DNA of 64,000 nucleotides from Micropruina glycogenica (lineage in GTDB: Bacteria; Actinomycetota; Actinomycetes; Propionibacteriales; Propionibacteriaceae). The notes under the pieces are model-generated. The model had not been told where the DNA came from. It saw only the letters and a program-made list of their open reading frames with translations, and did not search any database. Shown piece after piece: positions 61,806 to 64,000 of this stretch. Position 1 is the first letter of the stretch. Every line of letters starts with the position of its first letter. Where the stretch lies: the NCBI RefSeq assembly GCF_039524395.1, contig NZ_BAAAGO010000004.1; one strand, written 5' to 3'. The position numbers and the translations under genes are program-made.

Positions 61806-62342
61806 GTGAACCAGAACGCCAGTGAACCCACCGCCGTCGACGCTCTGCTCGAATCGTTCTCGCGCATTCCCGAACTGCTGCACAACGTGGTCGACGACAT
61901 CGATGCCGACCTGCTGACCACCCAGCCGCAACTGCCCGAAGGCCACCCGGGCAACTCGATCGGCTGGATCGTCTGGCACATCGGCCGCATGGAAGACGCC
62001 CAGGTCGCCGCCATCACCGACGCCCCTGAGGTGTACGCCGACGGGTGGGCCGAACGCCTGGGCACGCCGTACGCGGCCGACACCCACGGCTACGGCATGA
62101 GTGCCGGCGATGTGGCCCGGTTCACGGTGTCGTCGCCGTCGGCGTTGACCGATTACTACGACGCCGTGCACGCCCGCACCGTCGAGGTGTTGCAGAGCAC
62201 GCCCGCCGGTGGGTTGAGCCGCGTGGTCGACGAGCGGTGGGATCCGCCGGTCACCGCTCTGGTGCGCCTGGTCAGCGTGGTGGACGACGCCGCGCAGCAC
62301 GCCGGCCAGGCCGCCTACATCAAGGGTTTGCTGCAGGACTGA
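61806..62342 (+). CDS. DinB/DUF664-family protein
   Basis: A 178-residue four-helix-bundle protein. W-H-I-G-R-M-E-D (first metal His) and D-A-A-Q-H-A-G-Q (second and third ligand region) match the DinB/mycothiol-dependent S-transferase superfamily. Such proteins bind a divalent metal and may use mycothiol as cosubstrate. GTG 61806 follows TACGGT (61794-61799) by six bases, suggesting a leaderless mRNA. Confidence 0.88.
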   Translation: MNQNASEPTAVDALLESFSRIPELLHNVVDDIDADLLTTQPQLPEGHPGNSIGWIVWHIGRMEDAQVAAITDAPEVYADGWAERLGTPYAADTHGYGMSAGDVARFTVSSPSALTDYYDAVHARTVEVLQSTPAGGLSRVVDERWDPPVTALVRLVSVVDDAAQHAGQAAYIKGLLQD

Positions 62343-62452
62343 ACGTCGAACAAGTCGCTGGGCGAGCTTCCCGAGACCCCGGGAAGAAGTCTGAACAAGC
62401 TCCGCGAACGGTGACCACCCGGGTCTGAGGCCTCAGCCGGACGCGTCCTGCG

Positions 62453-63688
62453 TCAGTGCGCGGACTCGTCGTCCATGCTGCGTGCGCGGACGGCGCGACC
62501 GAGCCCGCCTCGTCCGACCAGCGCGATGACGGCGGCAAGGCCGGCGAAGCCGGCCACCACCATGAACCCGCCGTGGTAGCCGCCGGCGTCGATCACCTGG
62601 CCCGAGATGCTGGAGCCGATGGCCACCCCGATACCGATGCCGGTGCCCATCCACGCCAGTCCTTCGGTGAGCCGGTCGCGGGTCACCAGGCGTCCGATGA
62701 GCGAGTTGCCGTTGATGAGGGTGGGCGCGATCGTGACGCCGACGAGTACGCCGGCCACGCTCAGCAGCAGCACCGAGTTGGCGGCCAGCAGCAGCAGGCT
62801 GGCGCCGAACATCGCCGCCACGCCCCAGAGAAACCGCGACACCAGCGGCGAGCCCCAGCCGCGGGCGCCGTAATAGAAACCGGCCAACCCCGACGCGAGC
62901 GAGAACACGGCGAGCACCACGCCTGAGGCGGCACGCACATCCCACTCGGTCGCCGCGGCGACCACCGACACGTCGATCGAGCCGAACACGCACCCGATCA
63001 GCAGGTTCACCGACACGACCGCCGCCACGCCCGGCACCAACAGCACCAGACGCTGCAGTAACGGCGGTTTCACGCCGTCGGTGTAGGTGCGGGGCAGCAC
63101 GGGCGGCTCGGTGGCGCGCTGCGAATACAGCAGGTGCGCTCCGACCAGCGACAACACGACCGGAGCGATCAGCCCGGCGGCCGGATGCACGCCGGTCGAC
63201 AACGCGGTGGCCAGCACCGGGCCCACGACGAAGGTCACCTCGTCGAGGGTCGACTCCAGCGCATAGGCGGTGTGCAGGTGGTCGGGGTCGTTGGTGGCGT
63301 GGTTCCAGCGGGCGCGCACCAGGGCCCCGGGGGCTCCGCCCGTCGCGCCCGACACGATGGCCGGGGGAAACAGCGTCCAAGCCGGCAACTGCAGCATGGC
63401 GAAGATCACCAACAGGGCCAGCGACGATGCCGCCACAATGACCGCGGGGTACATCACCCGGCGTTGGCCGTAGCGATCGACCAGGTTCGACAGCGTTGCG
63501 GTGCCCAGGGCCCAGGCCACCGCGTTCGAGGCCGCGAGCGCTCCGGCCAGGCCGTAGCTGCCGTAGAGGGCCGACACCATCAGCACCATGCCCAGGCCCA
63601 TCATCGCCCCGCCGGAACGAGCCAGCAGGCCGGCGGCGCTGAACTGCCAGGCACCGGGAAGGCTCAGAATCTCCCGGTAGGCGCGCAT
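62453..63688 (-). CDS. MFS transporter
   Basis: A 411-residue major facilitator with about twelve helices, e.g. G-L-G-M-V-L-M-V-S-A-L-Y-G-S-Y near helix 1 and D-R-Y-G-Q-R-R in the loop between helices 2 and 3 (the MFS motif A position). It resembles SetA/YfcJ-like drug or sugar exporters; substrate unknown. ATG 63688 follows CAGAAT (63695-63700, minus strand) by six bases. Convergent with the DinB gene. Confidence 0.88.
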   Translation of the reverse strand: MRAYREILSLPGAWQFSAAGLLARSGGAMMGLGMVLMVSALYGSYGLAGALAASNAVAWALGTATLSNLVDRYGQRRVMYPAVIVAASSLALLVIFAMLQLPAWTLFPPAIVSGATGGAPGALVRARWNHATNDPDHLHTAYALESTLDEVTFVVGPVLATALSTGVHPAAGLIAPVVLSLVGAHLLYSQRATEPPVLPRTYTDGVKPPLLQRLVLLVPGVAAVVSVNLLIGCVFGSIDVSVVAAATEWDVRAASGVVLAVFSLASGLAGFYYGARGWGSPLVSRFLWGVAAMFGASLLLLAANSVLLLSVAGVLVGVTIAPTLINGNSLIGRLVTRDRLTEGLAWMGTGIGIGVAIGSSISGQVIDAGGYHGGFMVVAGFAGLAAVIALVGRGGLGRAVRARSMDDESAH

Positions 63689-63750
63689 TCCCTCATTCTG
63701 TCGCAGCCGGTCGTTTGGTGCCGAATCGTCGTGCCGTCCTTGCCGAACTC

Positions 63751-63776
63751 GTCATCCCGGCGAACGCCGGGATCTC
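63751..63776. repeat. R1 repeat
   Basis: Perfect standard copy upstream of the MFS gene. A short R2 fragment (GTTGGTCGAGAC) follows at 63897-63908, next to the transposase end. The rest of 63777-63896 shows no gene. Confidence 0.8.
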
Positions 63777-63912
63777 CGGTTGCGTTCGTCGCCGCGCAGT
63801 GGGGTGCACCCCGTCCCGCCCCGGCGGAGCTCGCCTCACCCGGACGGAGTGCACTCCGCGCTGCTTCAGCGTTCTGTCGCGCTGGGGTGGAGCATCGTTG
63901 GTCGAGACGCTT

Positions 63913-64000
63913 CTATGTCTTGTCAAGGGTGGTCGTGTTGAGGTGTCGGAAGATTTGGCGGGCGATGTAGCGCTTGAGGCAGCGTCGGATTCGGGGTTTG
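63913..64000 (-). CDS. IS110-family transposase, C-terminal end (partial)
   Basis: The last 28 codons of a gene that continues beyond the window. The sequence R-I-R-R-C-L-K-R-Y-I-A-R-Q-I-F-R-H-L matches the conserved C-terminal basic segment of IS110/IS116/IS902-type transposases (R-C-L-K-R-Y-x-A-R-E-x-Y/F). The stop is TAG at 63913-63915. Whether the element is intact cannot be judged here. Confidence 0.7.
   Translation of the reverse strand, partial: KPRIRRCLKRYIARQIFRHLNTTTLDKT

Overview
This 64 kb window is chromosomal DNA from a high-GC actinobacterium. The gene set is typical of the order Propionibacteriales, and Propionibacteriaceae is my best guess. The main evidence is a two-subunit adenosylcobalamin methylmalonyl-CoA mutase (mutA, mutB) with its MeaB chaperone, a three-gene acyl/propionyl-CoA carboxylase (beta, epsilon, biotinylated alpha) with a biotin ligase elsewhere in the window, a monomeric NADP isocitrate dehydrogenase, a SigE-type sigma factor and a decaprenyl-phosphate phosphoribosyltransferase-like UbiA protein. 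No species call is possible from the sequence alone.

Layout. 0-8.5 kb: phosphoribosyltransferase tail, FMN flavoprotein, purU, icd, a membrane protein, then a compact self-contained module (membrane protein, small Xre-type repressor, NADPH oxidoreductase) behind two near-identical palindromic operators, and an aldo/keto reductase that lacks its catalytic tyrosine. 8.5-15.2 kb: RecF/OLD-like ATPase, GT2 glycosyltransferase, TagF-like wall polymer enzyme, CNNM/CorC protein, small-molecule kinase. 15.4-21.9 kb: mutA-mutB-meaB and a second kinase carrying a repeat-derived insertion. 22-27.9 kb: a nucleoside-type ABC importer (BMP lipoprotein, double ATPase, two permeases) followed by cytidine deaminase, with purine nucleoside phosphorylase and uridine kinase further on. 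27.9-42.3 kb: MocR/YczE pair, PiT phosphate transporter, metG, PadR/HAAS pair, uridine kinase, hydrolase, phosphohexomutase-punA pair, GH114-like lipoprotein, LpdA-type flavoprotein. 43.1-46.7 kb: acyl-CoA carboxylase operon. 46.8-51.9 kb: a decayed island holding the head of an aminotransferase gene, a Doc/antitoxin pair, a TacT-like GNAT, a small HTH gene, an internally deleted IS256 remnant, an intact ggt, and broken SDR, pxpA and lysR genes. 51.9-63.7 kb: corA, a sigma factor with an internally duplicated membrane-anchored partner, an unknown protein, SDR, UbiA, maf, DUF937, birA, DUF808, DinB and MFS genes. The window ends in the C-terminus of an IS110-like transposase.

The metabolic picture is coherent. 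Carboxylase, biotin ligase, mutase and MeaB cover interconversion of propionyl-CoA, methylmalonyl-CoA and succinyl-CoA, although no epimerase gene is visible. The BMP importer, Cdd, PunA, Udk, the phosphohexomutase and the partial phosphoribosyltransferase cover nucleoside uptake and salvage.

Two features pervade the window. First, many genes have an actinobacterial -10 hexamer only 6-8 bases before the start codon, which implies leaderless mRNAs. Second, two families of dispersed palindromic repeats (called R1, core CCGGCGAACGCCGGG, and R2, core GGTCGAGCTTGTCGAGACC) sit mostly at gene 3' ends, often as inverted pairs, and in places run into coding sequence. A separate set of long perfect hairpins lies directly behind several stop codons.
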